DNA of 64,000 nt from Amorphoplanes friuliensis DSM 7358 (GTDB taxonomy: Bacteria > Actinomycetota > Actinomycetes > Mycobacteriales > Micromonosporaceae), in contig NC_022657.1 in assembly GCF_000494755.1 (NCBI RefSeq), positions 8,648,001 to 8,712,000 on the forward strand, written 5' to 3'. The notes below the pieces were generated by a model. It worked only from the letters and a program-made list of their open reading frames with translations, was not told where the DNA came from and ran no database searches. Within the stretch, counting starts at the first letter, position 1. Each line of letters opens with the position of its first letter. The position numbers and the translations under genes are program-made. Positions 36,055 through 45,155 of this stretch are shown here, piece by piece.

Positions 36055-36950
36055 GAGTCCACCTCCTCGTGGCGTCTGCTGGACGGGCTGAGCTTACCGG
36101 TGTGGCCTGCCGTGACGGCGGCAGCCGCGATTGCGGCGAACTGCTCCACCGTGAGGGACTCGCCGCGAGCCTGCGGGCTCACGCCGGCCGCCACGAGCAG
36201 CTTCTCGGCTGTTTCGGCGCCACCGGCCCAGCCGGCCAGGGCGGCCCGCAGGGTCTTGCGGCGCTGGGCGAAGGCCGCGTCGACGATCTGGAAGACCAGG
36301 CGGCGTTCGACGTCGGCGGGCACGTCGCGGCGGGTGAAGGCGACCAGCCCGGAGTCGACGTTCGGCACGGGCCAGAACACCGCGGGCGGGACCTTGCCGG
36401 CGGCGCGCGCGGTGGAGTACCAGGCGAGCTTGACCGAGGGGACGCCGTACACCTTGGAGCCGGGACCGGCGACGAGCCGGTCGGCGACCTCCTTCTGGAC
36501 CATCACCAGGCCGCCGCGGAGGCTGGGGAGCTCGGCGAGCAGGTGGAGCACGACCGGGACCGCGACGTTGTAGGGCAGGTTGGCGACCAGCATGGTCGGC
36601 GCCGGGCTCAGCGTGCTGCCCTTGATGCGCAGGGCGTCGGCGTGGTGCACGGTCAGTTTGGCCGGGTCGGAGCGCTCGGCGACGGTCTCCGGGAGGGCGG
36701 CGGCCAGGACCGGGTCCAGCTCGACGGCGTGGACGTGGGCGGCCGCACCGAGCAGGCCCAGGGTCAGCGAGCCGAGCCCGGGGCCGACCTCGAGGACCAC
36801 GTCGGCAGCGGTCAGCCCGGCCGCGGCGACGATGCGGCGGACGGTGTTCGGGTCGTGCACGAAGTTCTGGCCGAGCTTCTTGGTCGGCGCGACACCGAGG
36901 CGCGCGGCGAGCTCCCGGATCTCCGCCGGGCCGAGGAGTGCGTCAGCCAT
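36051..36950 (-). CDS. rsmA: 16S rRNA (adenine-1518/1519 dimethyl) methyltransferase
   Basis: Also called KsgA; dimethylates two adjacent adenosines in helix 45 of 16S rRNA during small-subunit maturation. It has 299 residues from ATG 36950. The open frame extends upstream without family similarity, and the ribosome site is weak. KKLGQNFVHDPNTVRRI, SAM-binding VLEVGPGLGSLT and catalytic NLPYNVAVPV are clear. Its stop overlaps the Uma2 gene start (ATGA). Confidence 0.94.
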   Translation of the reverse strand: MADALLGPAEIRELAARLGVAPTKKLGQNFVHDPNTVRRIVAAAGLTAADVVLEVGPGLGSLTLGLLGAAAHVHAVELDPVLAAALPETVAERSDPAKLTVHHADALRIKGSTLSPAPTMLVANLPYNVAVPVVLHLLAELPSLRGGLVMVQKEVADRLVAGPGSKVYGVPSVKLAWYSTARAAGKVPPAVFWPVPNVDSGLVAFTRRDVPADVERRLVFQIVDAAFAQRRKTLRAALAGWAGGAETAEKLLVAAGVSPQARGESLTVEQFAAIAAAAVTAGHTGKLSPSSRRHEEVDS

Positions 36951-37032
36951 GAGGTCAGAGCCTACGGCTGCCCGGGGGTGACGGTCGGTCACGGGGCAGC
37001 GGTGACCGGGTCCGGCACGGTAGAACGAGGAC

Positions 37033-37452
37033 ATGACGGAGCTGCTCGCGCTGCGGGGCGTGGTCGAGGCGACACCGGACAAGGTCGCCGACGTGCTGCT
37101 CGACGCGCGGCCCGGCGGGCGGTCGCCGCTCGCCGGCACCGGTTCCGCCCGCCCGGCCCGGGGTGACGAGTTCACGGTCACGCTCGAGGGCAGCACCATC
37201 ACCGTCACCCTGGACCGCGGGGCGCGTTCGATCGCCCAGCAGGGCGAGTGGTGGTACCGCGGGGTCACCAACGTCGAGGCCGACGACCGTGGGTCGCTGG
37301 TGGTCCACCGCATCTTCAACGTCGCGCCGGGGCACCGCTGGGCGGTCCGGTTCGTCTCCCGGGGTCCGCTCGCGGCGGCGCCCACGGCGTTCGCCAAGCT
37401 GCTCGGTGGTCTCGGCGAGCAGCTCGACTGCGCCGCCTACCCGCTGGACTGA
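37033..37452 (+). CDS. Hypothetical protein, 139 aa
   Basis: No recognised family. ATG start, a mixed alpha/beta protein without signal or membrane segment, with an aromatic patch (GEWWYRGV) and regularly alternating strands in the middle. This could suggest a small START/SRPBCC-like or polyketide-cyclase-like fold, but no diagnostic motif supports that. It is divergent from rsmA and overlaps the tatD stop by 16 bp at its 3' end on opposite strands. Confidence 0.7.
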   Translation: MTELLALRGVVEATPDKVADVLLDARPGGRSPLAGTGSARPARGDEFTVTLEGSTITVTLDRGARSIAQQGEWWYRGVTNVEADDRGSLVVHRIFNVAPGHRWAVRFVSRGPLAAAPTAFAKLLGGLGEQLDCAAYPLD

Positions 37453-38345
37453 GTCCAGGGGCCGAAGACACGTTCGCCGTTGGCCGAGACGGCCGCGCAC
37501 AGGGTGTCGAGGTCCCGGCCGGTGGTCTCGGCCAGGGCGCGCATGGTCAGCGGGATCAGATAGGACGCGTTCGGGCGTCCCCGGTGCGGCACCGGTGTCA
37601 GGTAGGGCGCGTCGGTCTCCACCAGCATCTGCTCCGGCGGGGTGAGCACGGCCGCCTCACGCAGGTTGGTGGCGCTGGCGAAGGTGACCGTCCCGGCGAA
37701 GCTGAGCAGGTATCCCCGGCGTACGCACTCGGCCGCGAAGTCGGCGTCCCCCGAGAAGCAGTGCAGCACCACGACGTCGGGAGCACCCTCCTCGTCGAGC
37801 ACGCGCAGCACGTCGGCGTGGGCCTCGCGGTCGTGGATGATCAGGGGCTTGGCGTACCGCTTGGCGATGGCGATGTGGGCGCGGAAGCTCAGCTCCTGCG
37901 CCGCACGGCCCTCGTCGCCCGTACGGAAGGTGTCGAGCCCGGTCTCACCCAGGCCCCGCACCCGGGGCTCGGCCGCGAGCGCCTCGATCTCCCGCAGTGC
38001 CGAGTCCAGATCGGACAGCCGGGGCGCCTCGTTCGGGTGCAGCGCCACGGCGGCGAGCACCGACGGGTGCCGGGCGGCCAGTTCGGCGCCCCAGCGGGAG
38101 GACACCACGTCGACGCCGACCTGCATCAGCCGGTCGACACCGGCCTTCGCCGCCGCGGTGATCAGAGCCTCGACCGGGTCACCCGCGTCCGCCCCGCCGG
38201 GAACGCCGGCCTCGTGCACGGTGATGTCGAGATGGGTGTGGCTGTCGAAGACGGGTACGGCCAGCGGCTCGGGTGCGGGAGGGAACTCCCCCGCACGCCG
38301 GGCGGCCCGCGCCTTGCGCGATTCGGAAGGTGGAGTGCTGTTCAT
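37437..38345 (-). CDS. tatD: TatD family metal-dependent hydrolase (DNase)
   Basis: 302 residues with the TIM-barrel metal-hydrolase signature: FDSHTHLDITVHEAG near residue 34, IHDREAHADVLRVL, HCFSGDADFAAECV and ETDAPYLTPVPHRGRPN. TatD proteins are 3'-5' exonuclease/DNase enzymes. It lies in the metG-tatD-rsmA-ispE neighbourhood known from other Actinobacteria. No rpfB-type resuscitation factor gene is found between tatD and rsmA here; the small 139-aa gene lies there instead. Confidence 0.93.
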   Translation of the reverse strand: MNSTPPSESRKARAARRAGEFPPAPEPLAVPVFDSHTHLDITVHEAGVPGGADAGDPVEALITAAAKAGVDRLMQVGVDVVSSRWGAELAARHPSVLAAVALHPNEAPRLSDLDSALREIEALAAEPRVRGLGETGLDTFRTGDEGRAAQELSFRAHIAIAKRYAKPLIIHDREAHADVLRVLDEEGAPDVVVLHCFSGDADFAAECVRRGYLLSFAGTVTFASATNLREAAVLTPPEQMLVETDAPYLTPVPHRGRPNASYLIPLTMRALAETTGRDLDTLCAAVSANGERVFGPWTQSSG

Positions 38346-38447
38346 CGTCGTTCAGGATCACATATCCGTCGGTGAGAGTTTTTTCACCCGGACCGGGAGT
38401 AACCCTGCGTTCACTTGAAGTCCACCCTCAGGGCCTAGCTTCCACCC

Positions 38448-39482
38448 GTGACCGTGACCGGTGAGGAAACCGCTGTCGGCACCGACCCTCTGGAGCCGCC
38501 CCTGATGGCGCCGCTGCGCCGCGACCTGACCTGGGACAGGGTCCAGTCGATGACGCAGTCCGCCGGTCACCGGGACGACGCCGTCCTGCAGCGGATCCGG
38601 TCGACCGCCGCGGTCCGCCGCGGCACCCGGATGATGAAGGTCCTCTCCGCGGCCCAGCTCGCCGGTCATCTGGCCGGCTGGCTCCCGTACGGCTTCTGTT
38701 ACCGCGCCTGCGACATCGCCCACCTGCGGACGCCGGCCGAGCTGTCGCTGCTGCGCACGGACGGCGCCTCGGACTCCGACGTGGCCTACGCGCTGCGCTG
38801 GCGTGCCGTGGATCCGGTCGACTACGAGACCCCGATGGCAGAGGTCCAGAGCGGACTGTCGGCGCTGCCGGCACACTCGCGGGTCGGCCCGATGGTGCTC
38901 GGCACCGGTTTCACACCGAGCACCGACGACCTCATCCCGGAGTTCGTCACCGCCGGCTTTGCCGACCTGCCGCTGCCCGCGAACGCCCAGCTCCTCGCCT
39001 ACCCCGGTACGGGTGACGAGGTTGTGCTGTACACGTACCAGCCCGAGCAGCACGGCTGGCTGCGGCTGGCCGGTCCACGCTGGCGGCACCTGCTCGACGG
39101 TGTGCCCGGGGTGAGCCCCGACCGCGAGTACGTCCCGTGCACCGATGCCGGTTCGGCGCGTCTGGTCGGCCGCATCAACGAGCACGAGTACCAGGCCGTC
39201 GCCGACCCGCCGGAGGAGTTCCGGGTGCGGGCGCTGACCCGGGCCGCCCGCTACCCGGTGACGACGCTGAGCCGCCGGGCCGAGCAGGCCCTGTGGCGGA
39301 CCGTGCCGTGCTGGGTGCTGCAGCGTGACGACAGCTGGGCGCGGCTGCGGCTGATCCGCCCGGACGCCGACACGGTCTCCGCCGTGGGTGCCCGCTGCTA
39401 CGAGCGCGGCGTCTACGAGGTGTGGGCGCCCGTCCGCGAGCTGGTCGACCACCACGTCGCCGAGCTGGCGTACGAGCTCTGA
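38448..39482 (+). CDS. Hypothetical protein, 344 aa
   Basis: No recognised domain. GTG start, no signal peptide or membrane helix, many Arg and Trp residues, and a conserved-looking middle with CYRACDIAHLRTPAELSLLR and YPGTGDEVVLYTYQPEQHGWLRLAGPRW. It is divergent from tatD across 102 bp that must hold both promoters. A hairpin terminator follows. A lineage-specific cytoplasmic protein is the safest description. Confidence 0.72.
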   Translation: MTVTGEETAVGTDPLEPPLMAPLRRDLTWDRVQSMTQSAGHRDDAVLQRIRSTAAVRRGTRMMKVLSAAQLAGHLAGWLPYGFCYRACDIAHLRTPAELSLLRTDGASDSDVAYALRWRAVDPVDYETPMAEVQSGLSALPAHSRVGPMVLGTGFTPSTDDLIPEFVTAGFADLPLPANAQLLAYPGTGDEVVLYTYQPEQHGWLRLAGPRWRHLLDGVPGVSPDREYVPCTDAGSARLVGRINEHEYQAVADPPEEFRVRALTRAARYPVTTLSRRAEQALWRTVPCWVLQRDDSWARLRLIRPDADTVSAVGARCYERGVYEVWAPVRELVDHHVAELAYEL

Positions 39483-39491
39483 GCAGCACGA

Positions 39492-39523
39492 AGCCGGTGC
39501 CACCCCGAGGGGCGGCACCGGCT
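39492..39523. terminator. Bidirectional terminator hairpin
   Basis: AGCCGGTGCC (39492-39501) and GGCACCGGCT (39514-39523) pair perfectly, and the enclosed CCCC-GA-GGGG extends the stem. It lies between two convergent genes, ten bases after one stop and 17 before the other. It can serve both. Confidence 0.82.
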
Positions 39524-39540
39524 CATGGTGTTCCGGAGCG

Positions 39541-40848
39541 TCAGCTACGAGTGATCTTGGCCTTCACCGTGGACCACTTGCTGGCGTTGTCGGCCCAGTC
39601 CCAGGTGCGGGCATCGATGTAGAGCGTGCCCTTGGCGACACCGGGCAGCGACATCTTCCACTTGCCCTTGGACACCTTGACGGTGATCGCGGTGCACTTG
39701 CCGAAGTCGGCGTCCGAGTTGACGCGGACCCACTTCTTCTTCGAGTTGGTGCAGTAGACCTTGCTGCCGCTGATCCGGGTGCCCCAGACGTAGACGTACG
39801 GCGCGCCGGAGCCCTTGTCGGACGAGGTACCGGTGACCGTCTTCCACGACTTGATGCGGTCCGAGCTGGACGGCTTCTTGACCTTGACGACCGGCTTCCA
39901 CGAGTCCGTCTTGACCGTGACCTTGCCGGAGTAGATCGCCGAGGTGGCGCCGTACTTGTTGGTGAACGTGGTCTTCAGGGTGATCGCACCCTTGATCAGA
40001 CCGCCGTTCTTGCGGTGGTAGTAGTACCCGCTGACGGTCTGGTTGCGGGCCTTGAGGTTCTGCACCCAGCCGTCGCCCCAGTCCAGGGTGAGCTTGGTGG
40101 TGCCGGCCGGCACGTTGGAGATGGTGAGCTTGAACGACTCACCGCTCCACACCGAGTACTTGCTGAGCTTGAACTTGCCGGGGGTGGTGACCGCGACGGT
40201 CGAGCTCGGCGCGGTGGCCTTGCTGGTGTTGCCCGCGGCGTCCTTCAGCGTGACGACAACCGTGAAGCGGCCGTTCTTCGCGTACTTGTGCTTGAACGCC
40301 GAGGTGTTCGCCGGCAGCGTGCTGGACGTGCCGTCGCCCCAGTTCACCGTGCGGGTGATCTGGGTGGCCGCGCTCTTGTTGTCGGTGACGGCGCCCTGGG
40401 TGAGGGAGACGACCTGACCGATCCACAGGGCCGTGGTGTTCAGCGAGAACTTGCCGACCGGCGCGGTGGTGTCCGCCGGGTCGGTCGTGACCGTCGGGTC
40501 CGGGGCCGGGGTCGTCGTCGCGGTTGGCTCCGGGGTCGGGTCGGTCGTGACCGTCGGGTCCGGGGTCGGGTCGGTCGTCGCCGTGGGCTCCGGCGTCGGG
40601 TCCGTGGTGGCCGTGGGCTCCGGGGTCGGCTCCGTGGTGGCGGTCGGCTCCGGGGTGGGCTCCGTGGTCGCCGTCGGCTCCGGGGTCGGCTCGCCGGTCG
40701 GGTCCTCCAGCACCGAAAGGGCGTCGGTGGAGGACTCGCGGGCGCCGCTCGGGTCGGCGAAGGCGGGCGAGGCGACAACGGCACCGCCCGCGAACATCGC
40801 GCCGCTGATGGCGATGGCCAGGAGCGGACGCGTGAGACGTGGGTTCAT
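39541..40848 (-). CDS. Secreted PKD-like protein with Pro/Thr repeat stalk
   Basis: 435 residues from ATG 40848 (AAGGAG upstream). Signal peptide to about residue 31 (VVASPAFA). A low-complexity stalk of roughly seven decapeptides of the EPTPEPTATT type (about 50-125) follows, then two PKD-like modules marked by NWGDGTSST and DWGDGWVQN, and a basic Lys-rich C-terminal domain. It is probably exported and cell-wall- or glycan-associated, with the stalk acting as a spacer that may be O-mannosylated; the pmt gene is at 45156. No catalytic motif was seen. Confidence 0.8.
   Translation of the reverse strand: MNPRLTRPLLAIAISGAMFAGGAVVASPAFADPSGARESSTDALSVLEDPTGEPTPEPTATTEPTPEPTATTEPTPEPTATTDPTPEPTATTDPTPDPTVTTDPTPEPTATTTPAPDPTVTTDPADTTAPVGKFSLNTTALWIGQVVSLTQGAVTDNKSAATQITRTVNWGDGTSSTLPANTSAFKHKYAKNGRFTVVVTLKDAAGNTSKATAPSSTVAVTTPGKFKLSKYSVWSGESFKLTISNVPAGTTKLTLDWGDGWVQNLKARNQTVSGYYYHRKNGGLIKGAITLKTTFTNKYGATSAIYSGKVTVKTDSWKPVVKVKKPSSSDRIKSWKTVTGTSSDKGSGAPYVYVWGTRISGSKVYCTNSKKKWVRVNSDADFGKCTAITVKVSKGKWKMSLPGVAKGTLYIDARTWDWADNASKWSTVKAKITRS
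40471..40696. repeat. 30-bp tandem repeats coding the PTPEPTATT stalk
   Basis: About seven imperfect 30-bp units in frame within the gene at 39541-40848, each coding ten residues of the EPTPEPTATT/DPTPDPTVTT type. The regular period and small differences suggest length variation by slippage. Confidence 0.88.
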
Positions 40849-41031
40849 CGATCTCCTTCGAGGGGGTGGCCTACGAAGGAGACGCATGACATCGGTGCGG
40901 CTGCGTCAGGACGCAACCGTACCGATGAAACGCGTGTGTATCCCCCGTGGTCCGGCGCTGAAGGTACCCGACACCCACAACAGGGATCAATCCACTTTCG
41001 GGTCAGGCATGGACGTGCGTTAGTTCACACC

Positions 41032-42828
41032 TCAGGATTCGAGGCGTTCCAGCTCCTCCTCGATCACCGAGGGGTCGAGCTTGCGGAAGACCGGCTTCGG
41101 CGCGACCAGCGGCGTTCCGGCCACCAGCGGCACCGACTCCCAGCGCGCGCCGACGGTGTAGTCGCCGGTCAACACCGGGTAACCCGGGCCGCCGTCCAGA
41201 TCGTCGACCTCCACGATGGACGGCATCGGCGCGTGCACACCCGTACCGCCGAGCAGCTCGTGCACCTTCTGCGCCGAGTGCGGGAGGAAAGGTGTCAGCA
41301 GGGTGTTGGCGTCGCTGATCGCCTGGAGCGCCACGTGCAGGATCGTGCCCATGCGCGGCTTGGTGGCCTCGTCCTTGAGCTTCCACGGCGCCTGGTCGGA
41401 GAGGTACTTGTTGGCCTCCGCCACGATCCGCATGGCCTCGCCGATCGCCGCCTTCTGCCGGTGCTTGCCGATCAGCTCGCCGACCGACGTGAAGCCGGCC
41501 TTCGAGGTCTCCAGCAGCGCGAGGTCCTCCGGCGTCAGGTCGAGCGCCGGCGGGATCTCACCGAAGTTCTTCGCCGCCATCGAGATCGACCGGTTGACCA
41601 GGTTGCCCCAGCCCGCGACCAGCTCGTCGTTGTTGCGCCGGACGAACTCCGCCCAGGTGAAGTCGGTGTCGTTGGACTCCGGCCCGGCGGCCGCGATGAA
41701 GTAGCGCAGCGCGTCGGCGTCGTACCGCTCCAGGAAGTCGCGGACGTAGATGACCACCTTGCGCGACGACGAGAACTTCTTGCCCTCCATCGTCAGGTAC
41801 TCGCTGGAGACCACCTCGGTGGGGAGGTTCAGGGCACCGAGCGAGCCCGGCTCGCCGCCCTTGTCGCCCGCCCCGGAGTAACCCAGCAGCAGCGACGGCC
41901 AGATCACCGAGTGGAAGACGATGTTGTCCTTGCCCATGAAGTAGTAACCGAGCGCGTCCTTGCCCTGCGCGTCGGCCGCCCACCACTGCCGCCAGGCCTC
42001 CGGGTCACCGGAACGGCGGGCCCACTCGATGGACGCCGACAGATAACCGATGACGGCGTCGAACCACACGTAGATGCGCTTGTCGGCACGGTCCTCCCAG
42101 CCCTCCAGCGGGATCGGGATGCCCCACTCGAGGTCGCGGGTGATGGCCCGGGGCTGCAGGTCGTCGAGCAGGTTGCGGGAGAACTTGAGGACGTTCGGGC
42201 GCCAGCCCTCCCGCGCGTCGAGCCACTTGCCGAGCGACTGGGCGAACGCCGGCAGGTCGAGGAAGAAGTGCTCGGTCTCCACGAACTTCGGGGTCTCGCC
42301 GTTGATCCGCGAGCGCGGGTTGATCAGCTGCTCGGGGTCGAGCTGGTTGCCGCAGTTGTCGCACTGGTCACCGCGGGCGGCGTCGTACCCGCAGATGGGG
42401 CAGGTGCCCTCGATGTAGCGGTCCGGCAGGGTGCGGCCGGTCGACGGCGAGATCGCGCCCAGCGTGGTCTTGGCGACGATGTACCCGTTGTCGTAGAGAC
42501 CGGTGAACAGCTCCTGCACGACCGCGTAGTGGTTGCGGGTCGTGGTCCGGGTGAACAGGTCGTAGGAGAGGCCCAGGCCGTGCAGGTCCTCGACGATCAC
42601 ACGGTTGTAGCGGTCGGCGAGCTCACGCGGCGTGACACCGTCCGCGTCCGCCTGGACCTGGATCGGCGTGCCGTGCTCGTCCGTGCCCGAGACCATGAGC
42701 ACGTCGTGACCGGACATCCGCATGTACCGGCTGAAAACGTCGGAGGGGACTCCGAAGCCGGAGACATGACCGATGTGGCGCGGACCGTTGGCGTAGGGCC
42801 AGGCGACCGCGGCGAGAACGTGACTCAT
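41032..42828 (-). CDS. metG: Methionyl-tRNA synthetase
   Basis: Charges tRNA-Met. It has 598 residues from ATG 42828; the frame is open further upstream without similarity. The HIGH motif is HIGH in GPRHIGHVSGF, the KMSKS-type loop is KFSSSRK, and a four-cysteine zinc site CPICG...CDNCG lies in the connective peptide. The anticodon-binding helical domain ends without the fused tRNA-binding domain seen in some bacteria. The neighbours rsmI and tatD match actinobacterial order. Confidence 0.96.
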   Translation of the reverse strand: MSHVLAAVAWPYANGPRHIGHVSGFGVPSDVFSRYMRMSGHDVLMVSGTDEHGTPIQVQADADGVTPRELADRYNRVIVEDLHGLGLSYDLFTRTTTRNHYAVVQELFTGLYDNGYIVAKTTLGAISPSTGRTLPDRYIEGTCPICGYDAARGDQCDNCGNQLDPEQLINPRSRINGETPKFVETEHFFLDLPAFAQSLGKWLDAREGWRPNVLKFSRNLLDDLQPRAITRDLEWGIPIPLEGWEDRADKRIYVWFDAVIGYLSASIEWARRSGDPEAWRQWWAADAQGKDALGYYFMGKDNIVFHSVIWPSLLLGYSGAGDKGGEPGSLGALNLPTEVVSSEYLTMEGKKFSSSRKVVIYVRDFLERYDADALRYFIAAAGPESNDTDFTWAEFVRRNNDELVAGWGNLVNRSISMAAKNFGEIPPALDLTPEDLALLETSKAGFTSVGELIGKHRQKAAIGEAMRIVAEANKYLSDQAPWKLKDEATKPRMGTILHVALQAISDANTLLTPFLPHSAQKVHELLGGTGVHAPMPSIVEVDDLDGGPGYPVLTGDYTVGARWESVPLVAGTPLVAPKPVFRKLDPSVIEEELERLES

Positions 42829-42929
42829 GGGTACCAAGCGTAGTGACCGGGGAGCCCGGCTCGCAGGCCACCCTTTTTGTCCCGACACGCCCCGTGATCT
42901 CCCTGATCACTGCGGGAAGCCGTAGTCCA

Positions 42930-44204
42930 ATGGGAGACATGACGGGTGACGCGCCACAGCCTGGGGAAACTCCTCGTAACGAGGCCAACCCGTGGTCGTA
43001 CGCCGACCCCGAGACCGCCTTCTGGCGGGGTGACTCCGAGGACCCGTCGGCCGAGAGCCCCCGGCACCCGCGCCGCCGCCCGGCCGGTGCTCCCGTGCTC
43101 GAACCGCCCCGGACCGCCGACCACTCCGGTGAGGCCGCCGAGGCGCACCAGGCCGGTGCGCAGGACGTCGCCGCGGCGCTGAGCGGTGAGTCCCGCAAAC
43201 CCGTCGAGCAGGACCACCACAAGGTGGACGACGAGCGCTTCAACACCGCCGGCGACGGCACGGTCTACACCGCCAGGGGCAAGGAACAGCCGCGGGCGAC
43301 CGGGCCGGAGCACGAGCCGACGATCATCGACCTGCTCGCCGCCATCCCGAAGGAACAGCCCGTCGCGACCGAACAGCCGCGGCCGGAGCCCGTACAAGAG
43401 GTCATGATCCTGCCCGAGCCGGACCGCAACCGGCCGACGGTGGCCCTGGAACGCGGCCCCGTGCCCGGCCAGCCGCCCTCCGGCCTCTCCCGGCTGGGCC
43501 GCGCCCGGGCCGACCGGGCCCGGGCGGACCGCGCACTGCAGGATCGGGTACGCCAGGAGCGCGCCTCAGCTCTCCTCGAGACCTCACCCTTCTGGCAGGC
43601 CGGCGGCGAGAACCGCACCGAGGAGAACCCGACGCAGGCCTGGCCGCCGCCGGAGACCCGCGAGAAGCTCGCGAACGCCGGGCAGCCGCCGCGCCGGCGC
43701 CCCCGCGATCCGCGCCGGCCCGCACCCGGCCTGTTCGGGCTCGTCGCGCTGGGGCTCGTCGCGGCGTTCTTCGCGTGGGTCAGCGCCGAACCGTTCTGGC
43801 TCGCCGTCGGACACGGCGACGAGGGTGCGGTCACGGTGTCGGCGTGCACCGGCTCCGGCGTCACGCAGCGCTGCTCGGGGCAGTTCATCGCCGCCAGTGG
43901 CGCGTACCGGGTCGATGATCTTGCTCTGCTCGGGGTCGATCCCGCTCAGCGGGCCACCGGCTCGACCGCGCCTGCCCGGATGGTCAGCAGCGAGAGCCGC
44001 CAGGCATACGTGGGTGACACCGGTGTGCTCGTCCACCTGCGGTGGGCGCTGAGTTTTGTGCTCGTGCTGCTCTGCGGGCTGGGCATCGCCGGGCTGACCG
44101 GTGCGCGCCGCCTGGAGACCGCCCGGGCCCGGCGGGGTGCGCTGCTGATGAGCATGGCGGGACCGCTGGTGCTGCTCGGCGGTTTCCTCTTCGTCGCCTA
44201 CTGA
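42930..44204 (+). CDS. Disordered cytoplasmic region plus C-terminal membrane domain, unknown function
   Basis: About 424 residues if ATG 42930 is used; ATG 42939 is also possible, and both follow weak ribosome sites. Residues 1-260 are Pro/Glu/Arg-rich and probably disordered, with a charged helix RLGRARADRARADRALQDRVRQERASALLE. Two or three membrane helices follow (LFGLVALGLVAAFFAWV; LSFVLVLLCGLGIAGL; SMAGPLVLLGGFLFV), with an extracytoplasmic loop carrying two cysteines (SACTGSGVTQRCSG). No named family was recognised. It is convergent with rsmI, overlapping by seven bases. Confidence 0.75.
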   Translation: MGDMTGDAPQPGETPRNEANPWSYADPETAFWRGDSEDPSAESPRHPRRRPAGAPVLEPPRTADHSGEAAEAHQAGAQDVAAALSGESRKPVEQDHHKVDDERFNTAGDGTVYTARGKEQPRATGPEHEPTIIDLLAAIPKEQPVATEQPRPEPVQEVMILPEPDRNRPTVALERGPVPGQPPSGLSRLGRARADRARADRALQDRVRQERASALLETSPFWQAGGENRTEENPTQAWPPPETREKLANAGQPPRRRPRDPRRPAPGLFGLVALGLVAAFFAWVSAEPFWLAVGHGDEGAVTVSACTGSGVTQRCSGQFIAASGAYRVDDLALLGVDPAQRATGSTAPARMVSSESRQAYVGDTGVLVHLRWALSFVLVLLCGLGIAGLTGARRLETARARRGALLMSMAGPLVLLGGFLFVAY

Positions 44205-45082
44205 GCGGTCCTCGGAGCGCTTCCCTCCGCGTGGACCAGCGCGTAGACCTCTCGTTTACGCAGCCCGTGGACGTCGGCCACGGCCTGGATCGCGTCGCGC
44301 CGGGTGGCGCCGGCGGCCTCCCGCTCGGCGACCTCGGCGCGGAGGTCCTCGTCGGCGGGCCGCTCGGCCGGACCGGCGGGAGCACCCGCGACGACCACGG
44401 TGATCTCGCCGCGCGGCCCGGCCTCGGCCGACCACTCCGCGAGCTCACCGAGCGGGCCGCGGCGGATCTCCTCGTAGGTCTTCGTCAGCTCACGGCAGAC
44501 CGCGGCGTCCCGGTCGGCCCCGAAGGTCGCGGCGAAGTCCTTCAGCGCAGCGGTGATCCGGTGCGGCGCCTCGAAGAAGACCAGCGTGCGTGGCTCGGCG
44601 ATCAACTCCCGCAGGCGGGACCGCCGCCCTGATCCCGTACGCGGTAAGAAGCCCTCGAAGCAGAAACGGTCGCTGGGGAGCCCGGAGAGCGCCAGGGCGG
44701 TGGTGACGGCGCTGGGCCCGGGTGCCGCAGTGACCGGGAACCCGGCATCGAGAGCGGCCCTGACCAGGCGATATCCGGGGTCTGAGACGCTCGGCATGCC
44801 GCCGTCGGTGACCACCGCGACCACGGCACCACCCCGCAGGGACTCGACCAGGTCCGGCGTCCGCCGCTCCTCGTTGCCCTCGAAGTACGACACGATGCGC
44901 CCCGCGACGGTGACGTCCAGGTCGCGGGCCAGCCGCAACAGCCGGCGGGTGTCCTCGGCAGCGACCACGTCGGCCGTCGCCAGCACCTCGCGCAGGCGCG
45001 TGGACGCGTCACCGACGTTGCCGAGCGGCGCGCCGACCAGGACCACCCGGCCCGTACCTGTCTCCGCCACGGTCTCAGCCAC
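44198..45082 (-). CDS. rsmI: 16S rRNA 2'-O-ribose C1402 methyltransferase
   Basis: SAM-dependent tetrapyrrole-methylase-fold enzyme that modifies C1402 in the decoding centre. It has 294 residues with VLVGAPLGNVGDASTR, EDTRRLLRL, VTDGGMPSVSDPGYRLVR and GFLPRTGSGRR. It is divergent from pmt across 73 bp, a conserved pairing in Actinobacteria. Confidence 0.95.
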   Translation of the reverse strand: MAETVAETGTGRVVLVGAPLGNVGDASTRLREVLATADVVAAEDTRRLLRLARDLDVTVAGRIVSYFEGNEERRTPDLVESLRGGAVVAVVTDGGMPSVSDPGYRLVRAALDAGFPVTAAPGPSAVTTALALSGLPSDRFCFEGFLPRTGSGRRSRLRELIAEPRTLVFFEAPHRITAALKDFAATFGADRDAAVCRELTKTYEEIRRGPLGELAEWSAEAGPRGEITVVVAGAPAGPAERPADEDLRAEVAEREAAGATRRDAIQAVADVHGLRKREVYALVHAEGSAPRTAQ

Positions 45083-45155
45083 GGAAGAAGTGCATCACAC
45101 GAAGACGCGCGGGCTCCGGGCGCCGTGCTCTTCCCCGGCAGCCTACGATCGCGGA

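Noticed and set aside
39388..42843. Long plus-strand open frame (about 1151 codons) opposite the PKD-like and metG genes
   Set aside because: It spans two unrelated real genes and their intergenic region and lacks any motif; a codon-bias shadow.
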